Source: a bacterium
Lineage (GTDB): Bacteria; Chloroflexota; Dormibacteria; UBA8260; Bog-877
NCBI GenBank assembly: GCA_021802115.1
Contig: JAKABA010000009.1
Coordinates: forward strand, 1 to 59,457
Length of the DNA stretch: 59,457 bases
Direction: 5' to 3'
A program made the position numbers and the translations under genes. Shown one piece after another: positions 26,745 through 34,706 of this stretch. The notes under the pieces were generated by a model. The model had not been told where the DNA came from. It was given only the letters and a program-made list of their open reading frames with translations, and ran no database searches. Each line of letters begins with the position of its first letter. The first letter of the stretch is position 1.

Positions 26745-27332
26745 GGCCTCGCCCAGCCGCGCGAGCAGGTCGGCGAGGATCAGCCCGGTAACGCCCCAGA
26801 CGAAGTGGTCTTGGAAGGCGTAGCCGGGCATCTCCTCGGGGGGCTGGCGGAGCACTGGGCGACGCTCCAGCCGGACCTGATGGGACCGGTCTCGGAGGGG
26901 GAACCAGAAGTAGGCCTCCACCTCTGAGGTCTGCACCCGGGGCGTGAAGGGGTGGCGGAGCAATCCCACCAGCGGGGTCACCAGGAACCCCGAGTGCGTG
27001 ACCGGGACTGAGTTCAGGTAGCCCAGTGGATCGACCGCCCCAGGGGGCACCCCCAGCTCCTCCTCGGCCTCCCGTAGGGCGGTCCGCCAGAGGCCTCCGT
27101 CGCCGTCCGCCTGGCTGCCCCCCGGTAGCGCGACCTGGCCGGGGTGGGCTCGCAGGAGGCGGCTCCGGCGCAGCAGCAGCAGGGGCAGTGCGTCGGCGCT
27201 GGGGTCGATCAGGGCCAGCACCCCGGCCGGTCGCAGGTCGGGGATCGGGTCCGGCCGGAAATCCAGCGGGGCGAGACCATCCTTGAGCCGAGAGAGGCTG
27301 GCGGCGCCTTCGGGGTCGGGCGGGTGGTTCAG
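26718..27332 (-). CDS. Nudix hydrolase, CoA-pyrophosphatase (NudL-like)
   Basis: Hydrolyses the pyrophosphate of CoA or related nucleotides. The Nudix box is GGSQADGDGGLWRTALREAE followed by EELGV, and the upstream LLRAHPGQVALPGG is typical of CoAse proteins. From the first standard start (GTG 27221) the protein has 167 residues and lacks the usual N-terminal helix. The same frame stays open to a CTG at 27332 that overlaps the TGA of the upstream gene, giving 204 residues with SLSRLKDGLAPL as the missing helix, so I prefer the longer form. It is coupled to the pseudokinase gene. Confidence 0.88.
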   Translation of the reverse strand: MNHPPDPEGAASLSRLKDGLAPLDFRPDPIPDLRPAGVLALIDPSADALPLLLLRRSRLLRAHPGQVALPGGSQADGDGGLWRTALREAEEELGVPPGAVDPLGYLNSVPVTHSGFLVTPLVGLLRHPFTPRVQTSEVEAYFWFPLRDRSHQVRLERRPVLRQPPEEMPGYAFQDHFVWGVTGLILADLLARLGEAPGQPPHDG

Positions 27333-28525
27333 AGAATGAGCCTGCCGCTGGCTGCCAGCACCAGTAGCAGCAGGGCGATCGCGATCAGGGCCAAGAGCAA
27401 CACGATGCCGCTGCGCCGGCGGATCTCCGGCTCCATCTCGAACGGCTCCAGCGGCACCAGGGAGACCATGGTCGAGGCGCTGTGCCCCAGTCCGGCCGGG
27501 GCCGACCAGGGAGGCGTCTGGGGCACCGGGTCCGGCGCCGCCATTGACGCCGTCGCGGCGTAGGGGGACGGCCGGACTGGTGCTTGCGCCACGGGTGACG
27601 GGGGAGGCGGGACCGGCCGTGGCGGCGCTGTCGTGGCCGGCGCCCTCTCCGAGCCGCTCAGCGCGGCCGGCGGGCGAGACCGCTCCGCCATCTGGGCGGG
27701 GCCTCGCAGTGCGGCCAAGAACTCCATTCCAGTCGTGAAGCGCTGCTCCGGGTCACGCGAGAGCGCCCTCAGGACCGCTCGGTCGACAGCGGGAGGCAGC
27801 TGGGGACGGAGCTGGCTCGGCGGTTCGGGCGGCCGGTCGATCGCCGGTGGCCGTCCCACCAGGAGGTAGTAGACGAGCGCCGCCAGGCCGTAGAGGTCAT
27901 CGGCCGGCGCCGCCACCGGGGACGCCTCCGCCTCCGGTGGGCGGAAGCCCCGGGTCAGGTCGATCCAGGCCGCCTCGGGGGTGACGCGGCGGACCACGGT
28001 GCGGATTCCGTAGCCGACCAGAACCGGGCGATTGCCGGCACCCACCGCCACCGTGGCGGGCTGAACGTCACCGTGGACCAGTCCCTGGGCGTGCAGGCCA
28101 TCCAGGGCTCGGGCCAGCGCCGCGGTGGTGGCGATTACGCCCGGAGCTCGACCCGATTGGAGCAGGCTCACCAGGAAGCCGCCAGGGGCGTCCTGGCTGA
28201 CCAGGTAGGCGATCGGGATGGCGCCCTCCTGGATTCCGATCTCCAGGGCTGCGGCGACTCCGGGGGCGCCCTCGACCCGGCGGTCCCCGGCGATCTGCTG
28301 CAGGGCCTCCAGAAACCCCATGGCGTGGCTGTAGGGATCCCGAAAGCTCCACATGAGGACCGGCCTGCCGTCGGCCATGACGTTGGCTCGGTGCACCGTG
28401 GCATAGGGGAGCACCTGGAGCCGTCCTCCCACTCGGTAGCGGCTGACGGTGGTGCCCGTCAACTCATCGACTCGCAACTCGCCCCCAATCTTATGGCCCG
28501 CCGATCCCCGGCGCCTCGGTATCAC
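27329..28525 (-). CDS. Membrane-anchored protein-kinase-like protein, probable pseudokinase
   Basis: 398 residues (GTG start; in-frame TTG codons at 28477 and 28462 are good alternatives). Residues about 28-285 follow the Hanks kinase fold, but key residues are altered: the VAIK lysine is absent (PVLMWSF), the catalytic loop is HGDVQPATV rather than HRDLKPxN, and DFG is replaced by VGYG. APADDLYGLAALVYYLLVGRPP matches the APE-to-DxxxxG region. A Pro-rich linker (about 290-350) leads to one C-terminal transmembrane segment (IVLLLALIAIALLLLVLAAS), so the kinase-like part should be cytoplasmic. Probably a scaffold or sensor, as for MviN-type pseudokinases; that is inference. Confidence 0.82.
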   Translation of the reverse strand: MIPRRRGSAGHKIGGELRVDELTGTTVSRYRVGGRLQVLPYATVHRANVMADGRPVLMWSFRDPYSHAMGFLEALQQIAGDRRVEGAPGVAAALEIGIQEGAIPIAYLVSQDAPGGFLVSLLQSGRAPGVIATTAALARALDGLHAQGLVHGDVQPATVAVGAGNRPVLVGYGIRTVVRRVTPEAAWIDLTRGFRPPEAEASPVAAPADDLYGLAALVYYLLVGRPPAIDRPPEPPSQLRPQLPPAVDRAVLRALSRDPEQRFTTGMEFLAALRGPAQMAERSRPPAALSGSERAPATTAPPRPVPPPPSPVAQAPVRPSPYAATASMAAPDPVPQTPPWSAPAGLGHSASTMVSLVPLEPFEMEPEIRRRSGIVLLLALIAIALLLLVLAASGRLIL

Positions 28526-28590
28526 CCCCCAGTGTGCGCCTATGCTGGTCGCATGCTCCCTGCGGCGGCTGCTTCCACTGTCGGCTGAAG

Positions 28591-28878
28591 GTGGGCCCCA
28601 CCGAGCTGCAGCGGCTGCCGGAGCTGCCGGGGAGGCGCGTCTGCACCTGTGGTGGCCAGCTCCGCCGCAGCCACCTCGAATACCTGGGCAGCGGGCTGAC
28701 GCTGCCGATCTTCACCTGCGGCGCCTGTGGCCTCGCCTACCGGGGCCGGAGCGAGGAGCGCCCGGCCCCGGTGGGCTCGCGGCGCCGCCGTCCGATGCCG
28801 GACGGCGGGCATCCGGACAACCCGGTCATCGACGCCGCCTTGGCCGACCGGCTGCACGAGCTCATGGGAGACGGCTGA
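28591..28878 (+). CDS. Small zinc-ribbon protein
   Basis: 95 residues from GTG 28591; the frame is open upstream to a GTG at 28534, which would add a Cys-rich stretch (CWSHAPCGGCFHC). Two knuckles (VCTCGG and FTCGACG) separated by about 20 residues form a rubredoxin-like zinc ribbon. The C-terminus is basic and then acidic. A -10-like TATGCT at 28541-28546 lies 6 nt before an ATG that begins an 11-codon ORF ending just ahead of this gene. Function unknown; convergent with the esterase gene (3-nt gap). Confidence 0.6.
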   Translation: MGPTELQRLPELPGRRVCTCGGQLRRSHLEYLGSGLTLPIFTCGACGLAYRGRSEERPAPVGSRRRRPMPDGGHPDNPVIDAALADRLHELMGDG

Positions 28879-28881
28879 GGG

Positions 28882-29664
28882 TCATTCCCCGGGCCCGACG
28901 AAGCGCTCCATCCAGCGCCCGGCCGCAGCGGCCACCTCGGCCTTGTCCACGTCCACGCTCATGCCGTGGCCGCTGCGCTCGAAACGCCGCAGGGCGCGGA
29001 TGGAGGAGCTGGCTCGGGCCAGGATCTCGTCGGCGTTGGCGGGCTCGACCACCCCGTCCCGGCCCCCCTGCAGCACCAATAGCGGTTGCACTATGGCCGC
29101 CAGCTCATGGTGGACGAGACGTCCCAGCCGGACCAGCTCGAGGATCGCGGAGGTGGGGCGGCGCCGGTAGCTGTGGAGGTCGTGGACCGCCTCCTGGTGG
29201 TAGAGGTCGACCTCGCCCGAGGGCACGTCCCAGGGCACTAGCCGGTGCAGCAGCGGGAGCAGGTGCAGGCGCCAGTCGTGCAGCCAGAGCATGCCCGCCT
29301 GGGAGACCACCGCGCGCACTTCAGGGCGGGTTGCGGCCAGATGCAGGGCCAGGGTCCCACCCATGGACTGCCCGGCGACTCCCACCCAGCGACAGCGTCC
29401 CAGCAGCTCGTCCAGCGCCTCGCCCGCGGAGCTGATCCAATCCTCGCTGCCGGTCAGCGCCATCAGCTCCGGGGTGGTGCCGTGGCCAGCCAGCAAGGGC
29501 GCGTAGGCGAGAAATCCGTGCTCGGCCAGCCACTCGGCGAGGTTGCGCATCTCCGGTGGCGTACCGGCGAATCCGTGCAGCAGGAGCACGCCCCGGTCCC
29601 CCTGGCCGAGCCAGTAAGGCTGCGCCGCCTCGGCCGAGAGATCCCCGTACTCCCTATCGGTCAT
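28882..29664 (-). CDS. Alpha/beta-hydrolase, carboxylesterase/monoacylglycerol-lipase type
   Basis: 260 residues. LLHGFAGTPPEMR is the oxyanion region, GQSMGG the nucleophile elbow with catalytic Ser, LQGGRDGVV the catalytic Asp and RSGHGMSVD the catalytic His. The length and the GFAGTP motif match thermostable carboxylesterase Est30 and related lipases. No signal peptide, so it is cytosolic. Its 5' end faces trpD with a 68-nt gap that holds the trpD -10 element. Confidence 0.93.
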   Translation of the reverse strand: MTDREYGDLSAEAAQPYWLGQGDRGVLLLHGFAGTPPEMRNLAEWLAEHGFLAYAPLLAGHGTTPELMALTGSEDWISSAGEALDELLGRCRWVGVAGQSMGGTLALHLAATRPEVRAVVSQAGMLWLHDWRLHLLPLLHRLVPWDVPSGEVDLYHQEAVHDLHSYRRRPTSAILELVRLGRLVHHELAAIVQPLLVLQGGRDGVVEPANADEILARASSSIRALRRFERSGHGMSVDVDKAEVAAAAGRWMERFVGPGE

Positions 29665-29720
29665 CGGCGTTCACCAGCTCAGGGTAGAGCACCGATCGCG
29701 ACCACGCGGGGGCACGGTCT

Positions 29721-29726
29721 TAGACT
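29721..29726 (+). promoter_or_regulatory. Leaderless -10 element (TAGACT) for trpD
   Basis: TAGACT ends 6 nt before the ATG at 29733. No ribosome-binding site precedes the ATG, as expected for a leaderless transcript. Confidence 0.5.
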
Positions 29727-29732
29727 CGCTCG

Positions 29733-30785
29733 ATGAGCATCTCTGCCTCGGGGTCGGCGGCCAGCCCCAAAGAGCTCCTGGAAGATCTGCTGCGAGGCGG
29801 GGACATCGGCGCGGCCAGCGCCCGCAGGCTGGGCGATCTGATGATGGACGGGAGCCTCTCGGCGGCTCAGATCGGGGCGGTGCTGGCGCTCTGGCGGGCG
29901 AAGGGCGAGACCGCATCGGAACTGGTGGGGCTGGTGGGTTCGATGCTCGACCACGCGGTGCGGGTTCGGCTGTCGGTAGACGCGGTCGACACCTGTGGCA
30001 CCGGCGGGGACCGTCAGGGCACCTTCAACATCTCCACCGTCGCCGCTCTGGTGGTGGCCGGGGCAGGCCTCCCGGTCGCCAAGCACGGCAACCGCGCCGC
30101 CAGTAGCCGCTGCGGCAGCGCCGACGTCCTGGAGGCCCTGGGCGTGGTCATCGACCTCGACGCCGAGGGAGTCGCGATCTGCGTCCAGGAGGCGGGCATG
30201 GGGTTCATGTTCGCCAACGCCTTCCATCCCGCGATGCGGCATGTGGCGGCTCCACGGAGCGAGCTCGGGATCCGCACCGTGTTCAACGTCCTGGGGCCCC
30301 TCGCCAACCCGGCTCACGTCCCCTTCCAGGCGCTCGGGGTCTCGGACCCGGCCCTGGCCGAGCGGATGGCCCAGGTGCTGGCCGGGCTTGGACGCCGCCG
30401 GGCGCTCGTCTTCTCGGGGCCGGAAGGGCTCGATGAGCTCGGGCTGTCGGGGCCATCCCGCTGTTGGGAGGTCAGCGCCGGTCGGGTCGTCGAAACGGAG
30501 ATCGACCCCGGCAGCCTGGGGCTGGCCGCCGCGCCCAGCGCGGCGCTCCGCGGGGGTGACGCCGCCGCCAACGCGGCCACGGTGCGGCGGGTGCTGGGAG
30601 GTGAGCCCGGGCCAATGGCGGACGTGGTGCTGCTCAACTCGGCTGCGGCCCTGGTCGCCGGGGAGAGAGCCGCCGACCTGTCGGAGGGACTGGAGATGGC
30701 TCGGGAGAGCCTCCGGGCGGGGTCCGCCGCCGCCGTGCTGGAGCGCCTGGTGGCAATCTCCACGGGCTTGCGGAGACCATCGTGA
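29733..30785 (+). CDS. trpD: Anthranilate phosphoribosyltransferase
   Basis: Second step of tryptophan synthesis, joining anthranilate and PRPP. 350 residues. DTCGTGGDRQGTFNIST is the glycine-rich PRPP site, KHGNRAASSRCGSADVLEALG the anthranilate channel, and GFMFANAFHPAMRHVAAPR and RTVFNVLGPLANP complete the signature. It stands apart from other trp genes and instead leads a coupled run trpD-trmK-zinc ribbon-rnhA (GTGA overlap to trmK). A phosphorylase-like paralogue is unlikely because the TrpD motifs are intact. Confidence 0.95.
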   Translation: MSISASGSAASPKELLEDLLRGGDIGAASARRLGDLMMDGSLSAAQIGAVLALWRAKGETASELVGLVGSMLDHAVRVRLSVDAVDTCGTGGDRQGTFNISTVAALVVAGAGLPVAKHGNRAASSRCGSADVLEALGVVIDLDAEGVAICVQEAGMGFMFANAFHPAMRHVAAPRSELGIRTVFNVLGPLANPAHVPFQALGVSDPALAERMAQVLAGLGRRRALVFSGPEGLDELGLSGPSRCWEVSAGRVVETEIDPGSLGLAAAPSAALRGGDAAANAATVRRVLGGEPGPMADVVLLNSAAALVAGERAADLSEGLEMARESLRAGSAAAVLERLVAISTGLRRPS

Positions 30786-31267
30786 CGGCTTCTCCGGGGG
30801 TGAGGCTCGGGCCCCGCCTGCGTGCCCTGCTGGACCTCTGCCCGGTGCAGGGTCCGGTTGCGGACATCGGCAGCGGCCACGGCCGCCTGGCCCAGGAGCT
30901 GGCGCTGCGGCTACCGCCCGGACAGGTCTTCGCCACCGAGGCCAAGCCGGGGCCCGCCGCCGAGCTGCACCGACTTCTCGATCCGCGCAGCGCGGTGCAG
31001 GTCCTGCACGGTCCCGGCTTGGGCCCGCTGCGCCAGCTCGGCTGCCGCGGGGCTGTGATCGCCGGGATGGGCGGCCGGACCATCGCGCGCATCCTGGAGT
31101 CGGAGCGGGAGTTGGCCCTGTCCCTGGAGTGGATCTGCCTGCAGCCGATGCAGCGGGAGGAGTGCCTGACCGACTGGCTGGACCAGCAGCGCTCCTGGAC
31201 GGTTCGGCGTACCAGTGTCGTGGACCGCGGGCACAGGTACCACTCATTCCTGATGGTGCGGCAATGA
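30782..31267 (+). CDS. trmK: tRNA (adenine(22)-N1)-methyltransferase TrmK-like
   Basis: 161 residues, shorter than Bacillus TrmK (about 230). VADIGSGHGRL is the SAM-binding motif, AVIAGMGGRTIARIL is the diagnostic TrmK block with the GMGG turn, and LQPMQREECLTDWL follows. The usual C-terminal coiled-coil domain is missing; the protein ends after RYHSFLMV. Translation is coupled upstream to trpD and downstream to the coiled-coil zinc-ribbon gene (ATGA). The methyltransferase core is complete, so activity is plausible. Confidence 0.85.
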   Translation: MTASPGVRLGPRLRALLDLCPVQGPVADIGSGHGRLAQELALRLPPGQVFATEAKPGPAAELHRLLDPRSAVQVLHGPGLGPLRQLGCRGAVIAGMGGRTIARILESERELALSLEWICLQPMQREECLTDWLDQQRSWTVRRTSVVDRGHRYHSFLMVRQ

Positions 31268-31956
31268 GGCTGGGGGAGTCTCTGGCCCAGCTGGCCGAGG
31301 TTGAGAGCCGGATCGCTGCCCTCGCCGCCGAGGCCGCAGCGGCCAGCGTCCGGGCCGCCGGGGACTCGGTCCTCGCCGACCTCGAGAGTCGGTCTGACGA
31401 GTTGGAGCAGTCGTTGCGGCGCGCGTCGGCCGCCCTTCGGCAGATCGAGCTCGAGGTGGAGGATCTGCAGGGGCGGGCCAGGGCCCAGGAGCGCTCCATC
31501 TACGATGGCAGCGTCAGGAGTCCCGCCGACCTGCAGCGGCGCCAGCACCAGCTGCAGTCGCTGCGGGAGCTGATCTCGGGCCGCGAGGAGGTCGAGCTGG
31601 CGGAGATGGAGGGGCAGGAGCAGCTGGCCGCCGAACTCGGCCAGGCCCGGGCCGCGGTGGCGCAGCGCGCCCGGGAGCTGGAGCTCCTTCGCCAGGAGGA
31701 TGCCTCGCGGGCGCCCCAGCTCGGGGCCGAGACCGCCGCGGCAGCCGGCGAACGAGACCAGCTCCTGGGCGCCCTGCCGGAGTCGGCCGTGGTCTTCTAC
31801 CGGCGCATCGCCGCCCGCCGTCAGCCCCCGGTGGCGCTGGTGGTGGGGGGAATCTGCAGCGGCTGCCGCCTGCCTCTGCCCCACCGCCTGCTGGAGGAGG
31901 CACGCCGCGACTCCCTGGTGACCTGTGAGAACTGCGAGCGGATTCTGGTGCTGTGA
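31264..31956 (+). CDS. Coiled-coil protein with C-terminal C4 zinc ribbon (DUF164 / CdsZ family)
   Basis: 230 residues. Residues 1-170 are a long coiled coil rich in Ala, Glu, Gln and Arg, followed by a C4-type zinc ribbon (GGICSGCRLPL ... VTCENCERIL). This arrangement is typical of the widespread family found beside nif3-like genes, proposed to act in RNA or ribosome hibernation-type binding; its precise role is unsettled. ATG overlaps the trmK stop, and its own stop overlaps the GTG of rnhA. Confidence 0.88.
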   Translation: MRLGESLAQLAEVESRIAALAAEAAAASVRAAGDSVLADLESRSDELEQSLRRASAALRQIELEVEDLQGRARAQERSIYDGSVRSPADLQRRQHQLQSLRELISGREEVELAEMEGQEQLAAELGQARAAVAQRARELELLRQEDASRAPQLGAETAAAAGERDQLLGALPESAVVFYRRIAARRQPPVALVVGGICSGCRLPLPHRLLEEARRDSLVTCENCERILVL

Positions 31957-32390
31957 CTCCCCGGGACGACCTGGAGTGGGTCGACGCCTACAGCGACGGG
32001 GCCTGCAGCGGCAACCCGGGACCGGGTGGCTGGGCCTTTCGGATCGAATGGGCCGATGGGGTGGAGGAGGGCGCGGGCCCCGAGGCCCACACCACCAACA
32101 ACCGCATGGAGCTGGTGGCGGCCCGGGAGGCGCTGGCGGCCTTCGCCGCGCGGAGCCGGCCCGAGCAGGGGTTGCGCCTGCACGTGGACTCCCGCAACGT
32201 CATCGGTTGGCTGGGCGAGGGCTGGAAACGCAAAGCCAACCTGGACCTCTTTCCTGCCATCGACGCCCTGCTGGCGCAGCTGCCCGGCCGGGTCGCCCTG
32301 GTGCACGTGCGCGGCCACGCGGACTCCCTGGGCAACAACCGGGTCGACGAGCTGGCGGTGGCCGCCTGTCGAAGTCTCAGGGCCGGGTAG
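31953..32390 (+). CDS. rnhA: Ribonuclease HI
   Basis: Degrades RNA in RNA-DNA hybrids. 145 residues, standard size. Catalytic acids: Asp in AYSDGACSGNPGPGG, Glu in NNRMELVAA, Asp in VDSRNVIGW and Asp in GNNRVDELA; His in VRGHAD. All four acidic residues are kept. GTG start overlaps the upstream gene, and the stop is TAG. Its 3' end overlaps the convergent GNAT gene by 14 nt. Confidence 0.96.
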   Translation: MTPRDDLEWVDAYSDGACSGNPGPGGWAFRIEWADGVEEGAGPEAHTTNNRMELVAAREALAAFAARSRPEQGLRLHVDSRNVIGWLGEGWKRKANLDLFPAIDALLAQLPGRVALVHVRGHADSLGNNRVDELAVAACRSLRAG

Positions 32391-33234
32391 CCGGCTCCGC
32401 GATCTCGAATCGGTAACTGAGGACCTCGGCGACGGCTCGGAACCCGAGCCGTCGATAGATCCGGTTGGAGGTCGGATTGGCCAGCTGGGTGTAGAGGATC
32501 GGCAGGACGTCGTCGTTCTGCAGCTGCCGGCAGAGGGACGCCACCGCGGCGGCGGCGTACCCGCGCCGCCGCCACCTGAGGGGCGTGTACACGGCCCCGA
32601 TCCGGCTGACGCCGGCCACCGGGGAGGTGGCCCGGCACATCGATCTGGGGCCGCCATCCTCCCAGATGAAGAGGCGGCCCGAGTCCAGCTCGCGAGCGAC
32701 AGCCTGGTCGGGGCCGAGCTCGCCCTCGGCGCCAGTCTCCGCGGAGAAGGACCGCCACCACCGGAGCAGGGTGGGACGGTCTCGGTCGGTGGCCGGCCGC
32801 AGGCCGCCCCCCGGTGGGGGAGGCCACGCCAGCCGGCCGAGCCGGTAGAGGCGCTCCCCCTGCTCGGGGATGACCGCGGCGCCGGTCACCTCGCTCCACT
32901 GTCCGGCGAAGGCGGCGGCGGGGGAGGCTTCGGCGATGACTCCAGGCACGGATCCGTTGGCGGATCCGGCCGCCGCGCTGGCCAGCGCCTGGGCCGCGCC
33001 AACCGCCATCGGGTTCAGCAGGATGGGCATTTGCAGCGGCGACTGCATCGCCATGCCGACCGCCCGCCCGGCGCTGCTGGCGACCCAATACCGTCCCGGG
33101 AGCGGCTCCCGCCGGCGCCGCTCGAGAAGGCTGAGCATGAGCGAGCCGCGCACCGGCTGCCGAAGCAGCGCTGGGCGAAGCCGCTCCAGCACCTCCTGGG
33201 GCTCCGAGCAGCGCTCGACTCGCACCGGTGGCAT
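32377..33234 (-). CDS. GNAT-family N-acetyltransferase
   Basis: 285 residues. The C-terminal half is a GNAT domain: RIGAVYTPLRWRRRGYAAAA is motif A with the acetyl-CoA P-loop, and ILYTQLANPTSNRIYRRLGF is motif B. The N-terminal half (about 1-140) is a degenerate copy, as in two-domain GNATs. It resembles uncharacterised proteins of the FR47 type. ATG 33234 with GGAGGAC about 9 nt upstream. Convergent with rnhA; substrate unknown. Confidence 0.88.
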   Translation of the reverse strand: MPPVRVERCSEPQEVLERLRPALLRQPVRGSLMLSLLERRRREPLPGRYWVASSAGRAVGMAMQSPLQMPILLNPMAVGAAQALASAAAGSANGSVPGVIAEASPAAAFAGQWSEVTGAAVIPEQGERLYRLGRLAWPPPPGGGLRPATDRDRPTLLRWWRSFSAETGAEGELGPDQAVARELDSGRLFIWEDGGPRSMCRATSPVAGVSRIGAVYTPLRWRRRGYAAAAVASLCRQLQNDDVLPILYTQLANPTSNRIYRRLGFRAVAEVLSYRFEIAEPATRP

Positions 33235-33655
33235 AGTGGAATTGTCCTCCCGCCGCGGGCCTGGCCGGGCTCGCCGGGGACGCTCGTGGGGATTCGGGGA
33301 CGCCCCAGGAAGAGCCGTCCGGGTCCCGAGCCTGCGCACGGAGGGCCCTGGGCCAATCCAGCCGGGCGCCCGTTCGCCGAGATCTGCCCTGCTGGTTCCC
33401 ATCCCGCCGCCTCATCGGCGCCACCTCGTGGACCACGGCCAGGCCCCGGGCCGGCGCCGCCGGGCGGCTGCGGTCGGACAATCGACGGATGGGGCCATTG
33501 GGGCCAATCGCAAGCCGTGACGAGCGCGCCCGATCCCAGGCTCGCTGGCCCACCCCGGTCGGAGCGCCCGTCGGCTCCGGCGATGATGTTCCACCTCCGC
33601 CCGACGAACGGCGCCACACCGGCAGCCGGGGCGGCGCCTTGGCCCCTCCCCGCGA
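33235..33655. other. Intergenic, no gene recognised
   Basis: 421 bp between two minus-strand genes. ORFs here lack family features, start sites and codon bias. A palindromic CCGCGA-TCAG-TCGCGG at 33650-33665 overlaps the stop of the APH-like gene and may terminate it. ATTGG-GG-CCAAT stands near 33497. No tRNA, SRP RNA or tmRNA signature found. Confidence 0.5.
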
Positions 33656-34618
33656 TCAGTCGCGGAGGTGTCTCAGCCAGGCCAGGGTCGGCAGCCCCAG
33701 CGCCCGCTGGAAGGCGCGGACGGTGGGCATGCCCGCTGGTGGAGGCAAGGACTGGCGCAGCAGGAAGTAGCCGGCCATCGCCGCCACCACCGGAGCCAGC
33801 ACTTCCTCCGAGACCGAGCAACCCAACGGGTGAGAGTCGAAGATGGTCCAGGGCGCGGGCCCTCCCTGGGCCGCCACGCTGGGCAGCAGGCAGGCCAGGT
33901 CCAGCCAGGCGGGCCCGACCAGCGCCTGGGCCCAGTCCACAAAGGTGACGCGCGAGCCCTGGATCAGGATGTTGTCCTGGCGCAGGTCGAAGTGACACAG
34001 TGTGTCACCGCGCACCGACCCGCTCCATCTCGCCTCCAGGAGCTCGAGCCGTTCCAGGTTGCGCACCGCCCACGGGTCGACGTCGTCGAGCGGGTCGCCG
34101 GCCGCGTCCAGCCGTTGCCGCAGCCTTTTGAAGCCGTCCGCGAAGCCCACCAGCTCGCTGGCCGGGGCGGCGCTCACCGGGCTGGGTGTGAGCAGTTTGG
34201 ACAGTCCGTCGACCGCGTCCAGGACCAGCGCCAGCTCCTCTGGCTGCCAGGGGAGCCGAGGCGGGCGTCCGGGCACGTGCTCCAGCACCAGCACCGTCCA
34301 GCCGGGCCGTGAGACCGACAGCAGCAGGCGGGCAGCCGGGGTCGCCCGCGGCAGCGCCGCCGTTATCTCCGCTTCCCGCCGGTGCAGGGCCAAGGTGTCC
34401 CGGTTCCAGTCCCGGGCGACGGCCTTGGCGAAAACACGGCGACCATCCTGGAGCGTGAGCCTGGCGGCGACTCCGGGTGAAAAGCCGGTGGCCACCGAGG
34501 TAGCTGCTGTCACCTCGGCGCCGAGCCGGGCCGCCACCTCGGCGCGCAGCGAGATGGGCACCTCCTCCCAGCGGCGGCGCCGTCCGCGCGCGGGCGGTGC
34601 CAACTCCTCCGCGGTCAC
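33656..34618 (-). CDS. Aminoglycoside phosphotransferase-like (APH/choline kinase) protein
   Basis: 320 residues. Kinase-like fold with VFAKAVARDW (ATP Lys), LVLEHVPGRPP (hinge), the catalytic loop CHFDLRQDNILI (HxDxxxxN) and FVDWAQ (metal Asp). All catalytic residues are present, so it is probably an active small-molecule kinase; sugar or antibiotic substrate is not known. GTG start at 34618 with TACCAT 6 nt upstream, a leaderless pattern. Divergent from the methyltransferase gene. Confidence 0.88.
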   Translation of the reverse strand: MTAEELAPPARGRRRRWEEVPISLRAEVAARLGAEVTAATSVATGFSPGVAARLTLQDGRRVFAKAVARDWNRDTLALHRREAEITAALPRATPAARLLLSVSRPGWTVLVLEHVPGRPPRLPWQPEELALVLDAVDGLSKLLTPSPVSAAPASELVGFADGFKRLRQRLDAAGDPLDDVDPWAVRNLERLELLEARWSGSVRGDTLCHFDLRQDNILIQGSRVTFVDWAQALVGPAWLDLACLLPSVAAQGGPAPWTIFDSHPLGCSVSEEVLAPVVAAMAGYFLLRQSLPPPAGMPTVRAFQRALGLPTLAWLRHLRD

Positions 34619-34706
34619 GGCCGAATGGTATCCACCGGGAGCCCCGGGCCAGGTCGAAGCCGCGCCGGTAGAACCGGTACCGCGGGGCATGCCCTATGGT
34701 GGCGAT
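34619..34706. promoter_or_regulatory. Divergent pair of leaderless promoters
   Basis: An 88-bp gap with TACCAT (minus strand, 34630-34625) 6 nt before the GTG of the kinase gene, and TATGGT (plus strand, 34695-34700) 6 nt before the ATG of the methyltransferase gene. No ribosome-binding site for either gene. Confidence 0.5.

Noticed and set aside
33235..33655. Small RNA or gene in the gap between GNAT and APH-like genes
   Set aside because: Only short palindromes are seen; open frames have no start sites, domains or codon bias.
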